Assembly: GCF_010015445.1 (NCBI RefSeq)
Contig: NC_053114.1
Span: 25,501,579 to 25,565,578 of the forward strand
From: Perca fluviatilis
Lineage: Eukaryota > Chordata > Actinopteri > Perciformes > Percidae
Length of the DNA stretch: 64,000 nt
Direction: 5' to 3'
The notes beneath the pieces are model-generated. The model saw only the letters and a program-made list of their open reading frames with translations, had not been told where the DNA came from and made no database searches. Every line of letters begins with the position of its first letter. The stretch's first letter is position 1. Shown here piece after piece: positions 1 to 10,737 of the stretch. Both the position numbers and the translations under genes were made by a program.

Positions 1-1189
1 CTGCCTCATCATAATTTGCTTTGGATAAGAGCAAGAGCTAAATACCTTTAATGTAGATGTAATGCAAATGGAAGTGTTTTATTCATTGTTCTGTCTATTG
101 CGGTGCCAGTTACCAAGCAGAGCATCTAGTGGTGTAAAGTGGATTTTGATGGGAGTTCACAAAATGGACATTAAGCATACTACTGATGCAGTTTTATGTT
201 GCAGCAATATGTCAAATGAAATTATAGAAAAACTTTATAATTTCATGAACTTTTTGCAACCTCTTGTTTGTGTATGGTTTGCTGCCTGTGCTCCACACAA
301 AATCTATCTTTAGAGTGTCAAGCACCCACCCCCTGCAGGCTTGAAAGGCGGCTGCAACATGTTTGTGTTTTTCTTCTTCCTGAGGAACAGCAGCAGCTTT
401 AAGTCGTATCAATTACAACGGATTCCAAACCTTTAGAAGCCCAAAAAAGGTGTACACAAAATGTCTCAAACCACTCTGCTGCATGAAACATTTCATTCAT
501 ATCCTCAGTATTGTTCTACTGGCTAAACACAAATCTTCTCTGGCTATTTTCACTAGAAGCAGTGTATTTACACATTTTACACTAATATCACCCTATTATC
601 TCTATGGTTGATTATTATGGAGATACTATGATTGTCAAATCACAGCTTAGCAACTCTAACTAGGAACAGCAGGTGCGTGAAGGTTTGTATTTCTCTCCAT
701 GTTAAAGCTGTGTGCATGGGGCTGTTGTAAGAGCTATTATTGCCTTACCAAAACCCACAATACAACAGCCAAATTGTAAGAAATGGATTGTTTAAGTTGC
801 AAACATTAGCATTCCCTGGCTAACCATCTTACTACCTACAGTAGTAACCTTGAGTGTAGGCTATCATTCACATTAATAAGCGCCACATGCACATTTACAG
901 AGATTACATCCCCAAAAAAAGATGCAAAAGAGGAGGGGAGAGATGCCAGTATATAGCATCAAGGCTGTTTTAAATGTTTTTTTTTGTTTTAAAATGAGTT
1001 AGCTGAACACAAGCTGGCTAAAGCTGATAAAATCTGCTATTGACAGTTAAAAAACAATCTAAATATTGAGTGTTAAATCTGCCACTTTTATCATTTTAAT
1101 CTGCATAATGCTGTACGCAAGAATGTCAAGTTCAACAAGGCATAGCAACAGTAACTAAGGTGGGTGTAATCAATTTTTTACCCCCTCAT
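1..1189. other. Non-coding, probably galnt18 intron
   Basis: No exon, RNA gene or recognisable transposon was seen on either strand. The sequence is AT-rich with short open frames only. Because galnt18 exons on the minus strand run toward lower coordinates and the exon at 15119 ends at an intact donor, this is most likely part of a downstream galnt18 intron; that is inference. Confidence 0.6.
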
Positions 1190-1473
1190 CAGGGCTGGAC
1201 TGGCCATCTGGCATACCGGGCATTTTCCCGGTGGGCCGACGCACTTTTGGGCCGAATCGCCGATATAAATAGGCCTTTTTTATTTTTTTGGCCGGGCCGG
1301 CCCATAGAGAACTCACTCACTTGGTTAATTTTCTTTATTGACACTGGCCTGACCCAATCAAATCCAGGAACCCCACGGGCTTTTTAAATTTACGAATCCC
1401 ACTATGGCCACGCCTCCCGGCCCCGAGACACGAGCTGTAATAGTTATGCTGGAAGTTTAGCATTCACGTTAAA

Positions 1474-1704
1474 ATGGACAAACGACCACCAAAGTGCAAG
1501 GGAGGTGCAGAGAAATTACAGGAGAAAAAGATTAAGAATCTACAGGCGGATTCCTCAAAATGTGCCACATTTTCGGACATGTTTGGGGCTGTAGTAGCTG
1601 CTTCAACATCAGCATTACCTGAAGCCGAGGAGGAGGAGAGTAACCGTGTCAGGGTCATGGGAGCGAGTGAGGACAAGATGGAAGAGAGAGTAGATGACGA
1701 TGTG
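1474..1704 (+). pseudogene. First exon of a hAT/ZMYM1-like transposase, rest deleted
   Basis: An ATG opens 77 codons that stop exactly at a good donor (gtaagg at 1705). The product starts MDKRPPKCKGGAEKLQEKK, is lysine-rich, then has an acidic run (EAEEEE) and a second charged stretch ending DDDV. This lysine-rich start resembles the N-termini of fish transposase-like proteins often annotated as zinc finger MYM-type 1-like or TTF-type/hAT-dimerisation proteins. That assignment is from family knowledge and not tested here. No zinc finger, DDE catalytic domain or dimerisation domain follows inside the element, so no working transposase can be made. The donor leads straight into a (GT)n microsatellite. 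Confidence 0.6.
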
Positions 1705-1714
1705 GTAAGGAGGT

Positions 1715-1715
<1 letters not shown>

Positions 1716-1755
<40 letters not shown>

Positions 1756-1756
1756 T
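1716..1756 (+). repeat. (GT)n microsatellite inside the hAT element
   Basis: About 20 GT units with one interruption (gtat) near the end. It lies just after the donor site of the transposase first exon. Confidence 0.9.
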
Positions 1757-2542
1757 GCGCGTGCCACGTCATAACGATAACAAGCCGTTTGGCTGTAACA
1801 TTAAAGTTAGTGGCTGTCAGGTAACCTAAGCGGTTAGCCTGTTGGGTAGCTGAAAAGTCTGTGTGATCTATAAAATCAGTGTTGATACAAGCATCAGTGG
1901 CTTAATTAGCTTCTCTTGTATTGGTGCTCTTTTCCAGGGCATATACTACTCTCAGCTTTATTGTAGCTTTTGGGAATGGTTATAGTTATTGTATTTAGCA
2001 GACACTTGTGTCCAAAGCGACAAAATATGAATCTTAAAATAGTTAAAATTAACAGTAAACTGTTTTTAAAGTTGCTAAGCCAATATTAAGCAAAATAGTA
2101 ATAATAACAATAATGTCAATACAATATAAAATATCAATAATAAAAATACCATAAATATACAAATCATAACTCTAAGAATGAATTATTTAAATGTAAGATC
2201 AACAGATAAGTATTGAGACCCCTCTTGAAGGATCCAAAACGATCACATGAACGCTGAACACTAGGCACTAGCATGCACGCATATTTTAAGAGGACTGTCT
2301 GCAGGGAACGTGTCTGACCAATCACGGTGGGTGTGGGCCGCCTGGGCCAAAAATGCCAGGGGCGATTTTTTGTCCCAGTCCAGCCCTGCCCCTCATTACC
2401 ATATTATTCATTTGTTACCCCATTATAACGTTGGGATATTTTTGCCCATTGTTACCCTTTTACAGATATTAAACCCTAATATTATCAAGTTACAGTGATA
2501 CTCAATATTGACTCATTACCAAGCTTGAGCCTTAAGTGCTAC

Positions 2543-2698
2543 CAGGGGCGTCAGACTGGAGGGAAAAAGGGGACTGAGTACCCAAGGCCCTCATGTGAGG
2601 AGGGCCCAAAAAGATGCTAGTATGTATAGCTGTGGATGAGGAGAGGGGCCCATAGAAAATGCCTTTCTACAGGGCCAGAGGTTTGTGCTACGCCCCTG
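2543..2698. mobile_element. 156-bp hAT-type MITE with perfect 8-bp target duplication
   Basis: The ends are short inverted repeats (caggggcgt and acgcccctg). A perfect 8-bp direct repeat, agtgctac, flanks it at 2535-2542 and 2699-2706. It has no coding capacity and would need a hAT transposase supplied from elsewhere. It sits only 147 bp from the larger hAT element at 1190-2388; the end sequences are related (cagggct versus caggggc) but not identical. Confidence 0.85.
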
Positions 2699-2706
2699 AG
2701 TGCTAC

Positions 2707-4140
2707 TCTCACAAATGCATTCCTCAAAAAATATTTTACAGTCTCTTTTACAGTCACTACAGTCCCTATATACAATGAATAGTAAGAGTACAGTATACAT
2801 TAGTTTCCAGTCCTTCTCTGATAGAGTGCTATGGGATGCCGCGTCTTAGGCTCAGGCTTGTGAACTCGAGACACCAGAGGATTCAAAAAAGATGATAGGG
2901 TCTTGTTTCAAGCTGGGCGGACTGATATCTGGAGAGAGTTTATGCATCAGTCATGCCATGAGTCACTGCATGCTGGAGGTAGGGAAATGATGAGGTAGGG
3001 TGCATTTTCATGATAAAGAATGTGCCCCTTTATAAAAGCTGACAGACATTTGAATGCCACTAGATGTAACGATATGATAGAAGCACAGCACATTTTTCCT
3101 TTAATGATTTTTAGCATGATACCAGGAGGACAAAAAGGGTTCAGTTTTTCTAATAGTCTGCTCAGTCACTACATCTAAAACCAGGTCCGATTTTCAACCA
3201 GCTCTGTTTCATGGCAGTGTGTTTGTGAGTTTGTTTTTTCTAATGTTTTTTTGTCAGACGTGGAGTGATAAAAAAACAGAGATCAAATACAGAAATCTAA
3301 TGAAAAATGGCTACAAAACTGGAGTCTAAAAAGTTAATGCATATATGACCAACACCTCCTTTGGTACTGTAGTATAAACGTGTAGCAATTATGTTACAAG
3401 TATACCTCGCCACACCTTGTTGATGATAATTGTCAAACTTGAAAAGAAATGCAACAGAAAAAGAAACCTGACAGGATGAGCAGAACCTCAGGAACTTTTT
3501 GCAGCCATATATCCCTGTGATTTATGCTGCAATTGGAAATTTCTGTTTTCATTTCATACCTGTCTGTGTATCTGAAGGTATCTGCTTTCATCTCCCTGCA
3601 CCACCTCTCCTGTCCACAAGAAGCCCAAAGTGACTTTATAAAAAAACACCCTAATATTTCCCAATGCATTCATTTCACATTTCCTCAGTATTTTGCGATG
3701 ATAAAACCCTTCACATCAAAGCACAGACTTACTTTTAAGGTAAAGCTAAGCTTCCGTTTTTGCTGCCTAGAGCACAGAGTTGAAGCAGTGCAGACAATTG
3801 GCATGGAGTTTCCACTGTATGTGTATCAACTCGCTCTGTCTGCTGTCTGAGAAGGAGGAGTACCTTTCCATCATCTCTACAAAAATGCTGACTCATTACA
3901 GACAATCCTAAATCAACTTGTAGTGGAAGCAAGACCCAATACATCTTCACCACTGTCCTTCAGTCTCTGGAAACACATTAAGGATGGTACAGAGTTACAC
4001 AAGTGAAGTATTTCTAGTATGAGGGATGGGTTTCTTTAACTTGACAACATCCATGACCAAATATTGATCTGAGTTATTTCCCATTATGTGCTGCTGATTT
4101 TACATACTGGTCTCATTTGAACTAACAGAGCACTCTGAGA
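2707..4140. other. Non-coding, nothing recognised
   Basis: AT-rich sequence with overlapping short open frames on both strands around 3430-3950. None has a recognisable domain, splice context or codon-usage signal. Likely galnt18 intron. Confidence 0.55.
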
Positions 4141-4480
4141 GACCGGACCTCCACCAAGGCATGCCCTATCTCACAATGTTTATAAAGTGTGAATTCTCAT
4201 TTTTCCAATTATTCCGACACCACATCAATGCAGCACAAATGCCCTCTCGCAATGTTAACAAAAGTGAAAAGTAATTTGTGTATCTGGTCCGTGATTTGGA
4301 TTTGCTTCAAAATGCCTAACTCTTCCGCCAAGTTTCATGAAAATCTGGCCAGTTGTTTTTCCGTAATCCTGCTCACAGACAAGTAAACAAACAAACAAAC
4401 AAACAAACAAACAAACAAACAAACAAACAAACAAACAAATCAAGCTGAAAACATGACCTCCTTGGTAGAGGTAAAAAAAA
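4141..4480 (+). mobile_element. 3'-end fragment of a LINE/SINE-like retroposon with (AAAC)n tail
   Basis: A stretch reading ccaagtttcatgaaaatctg near 4330 leads into a simple repeat of AAAC/CAAA units (4384-4439), then cctccttggtagaggtaa. This arrangement resembles the 3' ends of fish retroposons that finish in AAAC-type tails. No reverse transcriptase is present and the 5' boundary is unclear. The class is from memory of similar fish repeats, so only the presence of the repeat is well supported. Confidence 0.5.
4384..4439 (+). repeat. (AAAC)n microsatellite
   Basis: Fourteen near-perfect 4-bp units, preceded by acagacaag and followed by aaatcaagctg. Confidence 0.95.
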
Positions 4481-4704
4481 GATGTCATGGCAATCTGGTC
4501 TACAATAATCATCAGTCTGTAAGTCTAGCTTAACTTTCAACTTCCTGCAGCGTTAATATCGGACAACAGATGTCAATGCAACAGAGCACTGTATGCCAAA
4601 ACAACCAGACAACAGTTTCTTTCCACATCTCACGAACAGTTTAATTTTACATATGATGATGTTAAAAAACAATACCTGCAATAACAAAAACCATGTTAAA
4701 AAAA

Positions 4705-4832
4705 TCTGTAGTTAACTATAATTATTATGTAGTCGTAATACAGTAACAACAAGCTTCATTTGTATATGGTTTCAACAATGTACTCTGGAGCTCTGCATGT
4801 AAAAACTGGTAGGTAATTAAAAAAAACATTAC
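4705..4832 (+). repeat. Copy 1 of a near-identical local duplication (partner 8273-8416)
   Basis: About 67 bases from tctgtagttaactataatta onward and about 50 bases from caacaatgtactctgg onward match the sequence at 8273-8416 exactly as far as I can align by eye. The distant copy differs by about 20 extra bases between the two blocks, after tatatggttt. Flanking sequence is unrelated. Confidence 0.85.
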
Positions 4833-5108
4833 CGTTGAATATACACATTAACATTTTATTGACATATTATCCCTTATTCTGAATGTAAAACTAAACTGTA
4901 GATAGACATGTATATATACATGCAAATACAGTACAGTATACAACCACCTGCAGTATGTAGCCTACATAAAGTACCTTATTACCCATAAAATATTCTCTTT
5001 ACACACCTACGCAGTCTTTCCCTTTTTGAGACCCTGTATACATACAGTAGTTTGTAGTAGCATTTTGACCTGTAGACATTATATGTTGTTGTCTATTTGT
5101 TGTTTATG

Positions 5109-5147
<39 letters not shown>

Positions 5148-5739
5148 TATTCTCCTATATGTACATAATATCGATTTCTTTATGTATGCTTATTTCTGTC
5201 TTTCTGTTGTGCTTGTTTTAGCTGTATGTCTATGTGTGCATCTTCTTGTACTTTGTTCTTAGCACTGTGTGTGCGTACATTACATTAAGAGCCACTGGAG
5301 TCAGATTCCTTAAATGCTTCAACATACTACATGGCCCAAAAAAAAGAAGCTGATTCTGAACAGAGCTGAACAAGCTTTACAAGCACAAGAGCTAATACAT
5401 AAGGTCCTGTTATTTGTACTGTATACTGTTGGACTGTAGGCAATTAAATAGACAACATCATTTTATATTCTATCTAATACAGTAAATGATGACATTGATA
5501 ACAAAATTGTTCTGGCTTGATTAGACTATAAGAGGCGGGGGGCCTGCGTCCCTGATGCTCACTACGGTCATTAATTAAACCACGGAGACAAACAGTCATT
5601 CAATTGCAACATAAGTTTTGAAATCCACTCACTCACACACTGATGCAGCATGTGTGTCAACTGAAAATTCTCTTCTTCCTCGATATCATTATTTCTATGA
5701 ATCACAGCACTCCCTATGGCGCACCAGGTGCCAAATATT
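4833..5739. other. Non-coding, nothing recognised apart from (TA)n
   Basis: AT-rich sequence containing a (TA)n run at about 5112-5144. No exon or transposon end was seen. Confidence 0.5.
5112..5144. repeat. (TA)n microsatellite
   Basis: About 16 uninterrupted TA units. Confidence 0.95.
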
Positions 5740-6030
5740 GCGAGCATCAGTAAAGTTGGTCATGTTTTAGTTTTTAATGGAAAAAGGCATGGCATTCACT
5801 GGTTTCAGCTTCTCAAATGTAACAATTTGCTGCTTTGCTTTGTCTTATATGATAGCAAATGTAATAGGTTGGCTTTTGAACTGTTGGTTGCACAAAACAA
5901 AAACAAATTAAAGACACTTTGGGCTTTGGCATCTTGTAAAAGGCACTTTTTTTCTGACATTTCTTAGGTTAATCAAGAAAATAACCATCAGATTAATGGA
6001 TAATGAAAATAACCGTTAGTTGCAGCCCTA
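5740..6030 (-). mobile_element. hAT-type MITE, 'gttagttgcagcccta' family, left end degraded
   Basis: The right end reads gttagttgcagcccta, preceded by degenerate attaatggataatg motifs. The interior includes cagcttctcaaatgt and a tgttggttgcacaaaac stretch. The element at 25506-25766 shares this interior organisation (tgttggtcagataaaac, then ccttgggctctgg). The left terminus is not clear and no target duplication was found, so this is an old copy. No coding capacity. Confidence 0.6.
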
Positions 6031-8272
6031 CAATAAACCTATTTAGAAATGCTACTCAATCCTTCTGTACACCACTTCAGTTCAACAGAAAATAGCCCTA
6101 AAATTTAGTGTAATCATGGTCCCCATATGACATTGTGTCTGACTGTAGAGTTCTTTAAATAATTGCTGTGAGCATTTTAAACAAATTTCATTCCTCTCTA
6201 TTGTATGTGGGTTGAGGCAGAAGTCTTAGAGACAGACCAATCAAACCAAAACTATTAGAATGGCTTGTTATCTTTAGAAGTGAGAAGAAGATATGTTTTT
6301 TTTGGCTAACTGACCCTGTCAATCCTAAAAAAAAAAACATTGCTGATTGTTAAATTGACATGGCAAATTGAGCCAGGCTGCCGGTGTTGAGGGTAAGTGT
6401 ACAAGCCCATCCAACATCCTTTTTATTTTTGCTGACCCTCTCTTGGCTCTGAATGTTGCCCTTGAACATAAATCACTAATGAAGAATAAATGCATATAAA
6501 TGTAATTTGTAGGAGACAGGGCTGCAGTAATCCATGCAGACAGCTATGTGAAGAGTCACAGCCTTGAATTATTAATGTACCACTTACCATCACATCCCAT
6601 CTAACTAAAAACATGGAGTTTTCTAGAAGGGTAGAGATGCATAGGAGTTTCTTGATTGGTTGTTTGTGTTGTCTAATTATCCAGGGGCTGTAATATTAGC
6701 CTAACTAGCCTTATTCTTGTTGTCTTATGCTTATTTTTGCATCATATCATTAAAAAGCTGACTCTTGCTGGACTCCTTTAAGACAACCATAGTTTTACAA
6801 GCTACTGTATGATTGACATTATTTCGGAATTTAAAACTATATCTATAAAAAGAACAATACATTATCTGTGATGTAAAGTTCAAGATTGGATATTTTACAT
6901 AAATATTCACTATTCTAAATCTAGCCTAAAAGTCCAGGGAGGAATGTGTGATAGCTGAGTCTATCTTCAGAAGCAACACTTTTAAAATATTTTTTTAATT
7001 TGATTTGATTTAATTTAATTTAAAAGTATCTCTCACACATCTGTACTGGGAAAATCCTGCCGGTTGCAACCACTTGCAACTGCAGAGGCGCTTATTGCCA
7101 ACAAAAAAACATCTTTTTGACTAAGGACTTGATTTATTTTTCAATCTAAGTAGCTTCCTTCCTCCTCACAAGTGTTATCATCAGCACAAAAAAGTGTGAA
7201 TCTGAGACAAATATTCAAACAGGTTGGCAAATTATAAACATCTTCCTGCACACAGGATAATTAATACCTTCTGGGGTGAAACATTTCACACAGTCATCAA
7301 GCAAGTTCTCTAGCTACACAATAACCTTTATAAGCACCTAATACATAAGACCATGAGGTATTTTTATTTATTCGTGAAAACACTAGATTTTGTTCATGAT
7401 AGCAAAGAGTCCAATTTGGAGCTACATTTTTATACTTGAACTTAAATATTCCCCTGGATCTGTGTGGATCTTCTGCAAGACGTTTATTTGAGATGGTGAA
7501 TATGTAAATGCATCTCCACTTTCATATCACAATACAATAAATATAACTGTATGCAGGGTAGAACAAACCCATTAATAATAAGTTATCAGAGGGACATGGC
7601 TAAAGAAAGATTGACCACTGATAAATATGAATTCTGAGATATTGGACTAAAATTTCAGAAAGAAATGTGAAAAACAAAACATTAACAGGGTTAATATTGC
7701 ACAAAGCTCATACTGTACCCAAAACCTGATCCAGCAGCTTTGCCATCTACCAAATCTGTCAAATCTGATCCTTCCTCTCTATGGGGATCCATGTTCAAGC
7801 TTTAGTATTCACTCTGTGCTACTGAATCTCCCATCCAGAGGGTGTCTTGAAAAACTCTGCTGCAGCCACACTGTGTTCACCCTCATCCAGTCGTCCAATA
7901 TCACTCCCCTCCTGCCCACAGCAATAAGATCGTAAAGGAAACCACAGTCCCTCTTTGCTCTTCCTTTCCTCGGTTTCTCTAGCCAACTTTTCTCTACAAT
8001 GGTGAAATTATTGCCCCAGGCCAATTAGAAACAGCTGAGCTCTCAACATCAGCTCCATCTTTTCAATAAATCAATCAAGTGTTTTATGACTATAGGGTGT
8101 AATTTTGCCTGGTTTCAAATTGAGTTAAAGAAGCCAAAGAAAATTAGCTGGTATGGTCGAATATAATACAGTAATAGGGAATTATAATGTACCTAAAATA
8201 AACCATGGTACCCATATTTTAGTGTCTTTTGTTTAGTTACTTGTACTGAACTGTAGTAATGTGGTTAGTGAC
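6031..8272. other. Non-coding, nothing recognised
   Basis: AT-rich intron-like sequence. A 71-codon frame on the minus strand near 7809-8024 has no recognisable domain. No transposon termini were identified. Confidence 0.5.
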
Positions 8273-8416
8273 TCTGTAGTTAACTATAATTATTATGTAG
8301 TCGTAATACAGTAACAACAAGCTTCATTTGTATATGGTTTAAAAAGTTAAGTTATAAGTTCAACAATGTACTCTGGAGCTCTGCATGTAAAAACTGGTAG
8401 GTAATTAAAACATTCA
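8273..8416 (+). repeat. Copy 2 of the local duplication (partner 4705-4832)
   Basis: Same two blocks as 4705-4832, separated here by about 20 extra bases (aaaaagttaagttataagtt). The copies are in direct orientation about 3.57 kb apart. Confidence 0.85.
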
Positions 8417-8848
8417 CTTCTAAAACTAAGCCAAAATGAGCCAGAGTAATGAAGCTCATCAGAGTCAAGTGTGTGGACTGTTGTTTGTTAGAAGTCTGGA
8501 AGATCATAGCCGTTTACTGTTAATATGACTCTTAATACAATTGATTCTATTCAGTACATTAGAGAAAACATTGTCATATTACAAACACCCTTCTGGTTAC
8601 TGTAAACCATTGTTGTTTTTAGGATTAGGAATGGTTCAAATAGAATGACTATATTTAACTATGCTGATTTTATTTTACACAAAGCGGTGGTATTTCTTAA
8701 TGGGCTACATTACCATTCACATTACCTCTGTTAGACAAAGGACTTTGTCATTGATTATCCTGTTGGTCTGAAATTATGCAGTAGGATTCTATAGATTTTC
8801 AGCAGCACAGAGGTCATGAAACTCAATCAGTGCTCATCTACAATTACA

Positions 8849-9527
8849 GACTCAGGGCCCTATTTTAACGATCTAAGTGCACGGCGTGAAGCGCATGGCG
8901 CAGGTGCGTTTAGGGTCCAAATCCACTTTTGCTAGTTTGACGGCGAAAATAAGGTCAGTGCGCCAGGCACATGTTTCAAAAGGGTTGTACTTAGCGTCTT
9001 CATTAACTCATAGGTGTGTTTTGGGCGTAACATGCAATAAATCAATCAGTGTCATCTCCCATTCCTTTTAAAAGCCAGGCGAGTTTGTTCCTTGACGCAC
9101 TGCTATTATGATGGCGGATTTGCACCGTAATATTTTGTATTTGTAATCTTTTGCATGTTTGTGTGCTGCTGCGCTTTCCTGTGTGTGTATGTAACAAGCA
9201 CAGTGTGCGCACGCTGTGCATAAGCCTAGGCGCATTTTACAAATTTGATGTTAAAATGACAATGAAATGCTGCGCTATTGACTTTAGACCAGGTTTTTGT
9301 TGGTTTATGGCACGATCACTTCCCGCTGCCTCAAGATAGCAATACGCCAAGAATTCACCTGAACACACCTCCTTGTAAGACCAGCACGCCCATGGGCGCA
9401 GGTGCATTTGCTATTTAAACGATGTGGGCACTGGACGGGAAATTGACAACTGCGTCGGTCTTAAACTAGCAAAGACACTTGCGTCGGACTTTGTGCTGTG
9501 CTGGGTGCAAGATAGGGCCCCTGAGTC
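8849..9527. mobile_element. MITE, 'gggccctattttaacgat' family, with terminal inverted repeats
   Basis: The left end gactcagggccctat is matched in inverted orientation by the right end, which reads atagggcccctgagtc on the plus strand. The interior is GC-richer than its surroundings and full of 'gcgca' and 'ggcgcag' motifs, which makes a false short open frame at 8877-9071. No target duplication is obvious. This resembles a dispersed repeat I know from many fish genomes; its superfamily is unresolved here. Confidence 0.75.
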
Positions 9528-9742
9528 ATTATGGTATAACTTTTGTCCTGTATAATGAATTTGCGTGATCCTAGCCAATCTTCTTAGGCACACCCACACA
9601 ACAAACAATCTTGTTTTATTTACTCTGTTCTAATATAATTGCGAAGTGGGAGAAGCTGCTGGTTCCAGAATACAAACGAAGGAAATCAACAAATCTCCAC
9701 CCCCAAAAATAGGGATCGGGAACAATGAGTGCTATTGAGCCA

Positions 9743-10200
9743 CACACAATCCTCTTTTTCATGTTTGTACATCGCGCTATATTTTAAATTTTTTATTTCA
9801 CTCCATTCTCTCATATCCCAAATCCCACTCATTTGTCTCATAACATTTGTGCAAACTTGCCACGTATGTGATTTTGGAAAAAAGATAACTCTTAGAAAAC
9901 TGTTGTTTTTACTGTAAACATGGCAATTATTTCTGTTTCTCTGCATGTATTTATTTTTATTACATTTTTATGAACTTTTTGCACACTGACACTTAAAATG
10001 TATTTTTGATTTTGTACATCTACACTAGTGTATGTACTATGGTTGTGGATTTTATATAAGCCGTTACAGGTTTCTACCACACCCTCACATGTATTTTTGT
10101 ATTTCTTCAATGTAATTTGTTTTTATGTTCTGTGAAACAAATAAACTAACCTAAACACACAATCCTCATTTTTATATATGTATATCGTGCTATATTTTAT
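9743..10200 (+). repeat. Imperfect direct repeat flanking an AT-rich stretch
   Basis: The stretch starting cacacaatcctctttttcat (about 9743-9787) recurs with a few changes at about 10157-10199, both ending in cgctatatttta or cgtgctatatttta. The second copy lies just before the MITE at 10228-10737. Function and origin are unknown; an old tandem duplication or a repeat within a degraded retroelement are possible. Confidence 0.55.
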
Positions 10201-10227
10201 TTATGTCTTCCCATCTTATCTTACATA

Positions 10228-10737
10228 TAGAGATGCACCGATTACAACTTTACAGGCCGATTCCAATTTCCGATTTTCATTGAGTTAGGCCAGCCGATAC
10301 CGATTTTAGCCGATTACGATTTCATTTTTTCTAACCACTTTACAGCACACACAAATATTTATTTTCTATCTTTTCTTTAATAGAACATTTTGCATAGAAC
10401 TTTTTTTTGAACAGATCATTATAAAATAGAACTATATAAATTACTCCTGGTGTGGGAAATCCACACACATTTAAAGTGCAATGTTAGAACCATTTCCTTC
10501 TTTTCACATCCAATATCCAACTAAAAAAATGTGATTTTGGTTTTTGGTGTCATCCCTCCACGCCCTACTTTTTCCTTGCAGGTTATCTTCTGCACACACG
10601 CTGAATAATTTCCAAACAGCTGACATGTTGCAGGTTAAATCATGAGGTTCCCTACATGTGCCAGAATATCCGGTCATGGCGGAGCACGTGAAAACCGGCC
10701 AATTCCGGTCACCGGCTGGTCTGTCGGTGCATCTCTA
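10228..10737. mobile_element. 510-bp hAT-type MITE with perfect 8-bp target duplication
   Basis: Ends are tagagatgcaccgatta and its imperfect complement tcggtgcatctcta. A perfect 8-bp direct repeat, cttacata, flanks it (10220-10227 and 10738-10745). The interior has repeated 'ccgattttagccgattac'-type motifs near the left end and 'ccggccaattccggtcaccgg' sequence near the right. There is no coding capacity. The clean duplication supports a relatively recent insertion. Confidence 0.9.

Larger units (their letters stand above)
1190..2388 (+). mobile_element. hAT element, internally deleted, with perfect 8-bp target duplication
   Basis: The two ends are inverted repeats, starting cagggctggactgg and ending in its complement. 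The element is flanked by a perfect 8-bp direct repeat, cccctcat, at 1182-1189 and 2389-2396, the hallmark of hAT insertion. Just inside both ends are GC-rich stretches (gtgggcc and ggcccac types). At 1.2 kb it is too short for a full transposase; only a first exon remains (1474-1704). It is therefore a non-autonomous derivative. The intact duplication suggests a fairly young insertion, into probable galnt18 intron DNA. Confidence 0.9.

Noticed and set aside
4384..4439. Tandem repeat considered as a CRISPR-like array
   Set aside because: It is a simple 4-bp microsatellite without spacers; the genome is eukaryotic.
7809..8024. 71-codon minus-strand frame considered as the missing galnt18 downstream exon
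   Set aside because: Sequence does not contain the Trp-Gln-Cys-Gly-Gly or His-Ile-Glu-Arg-Ala segments expected next.
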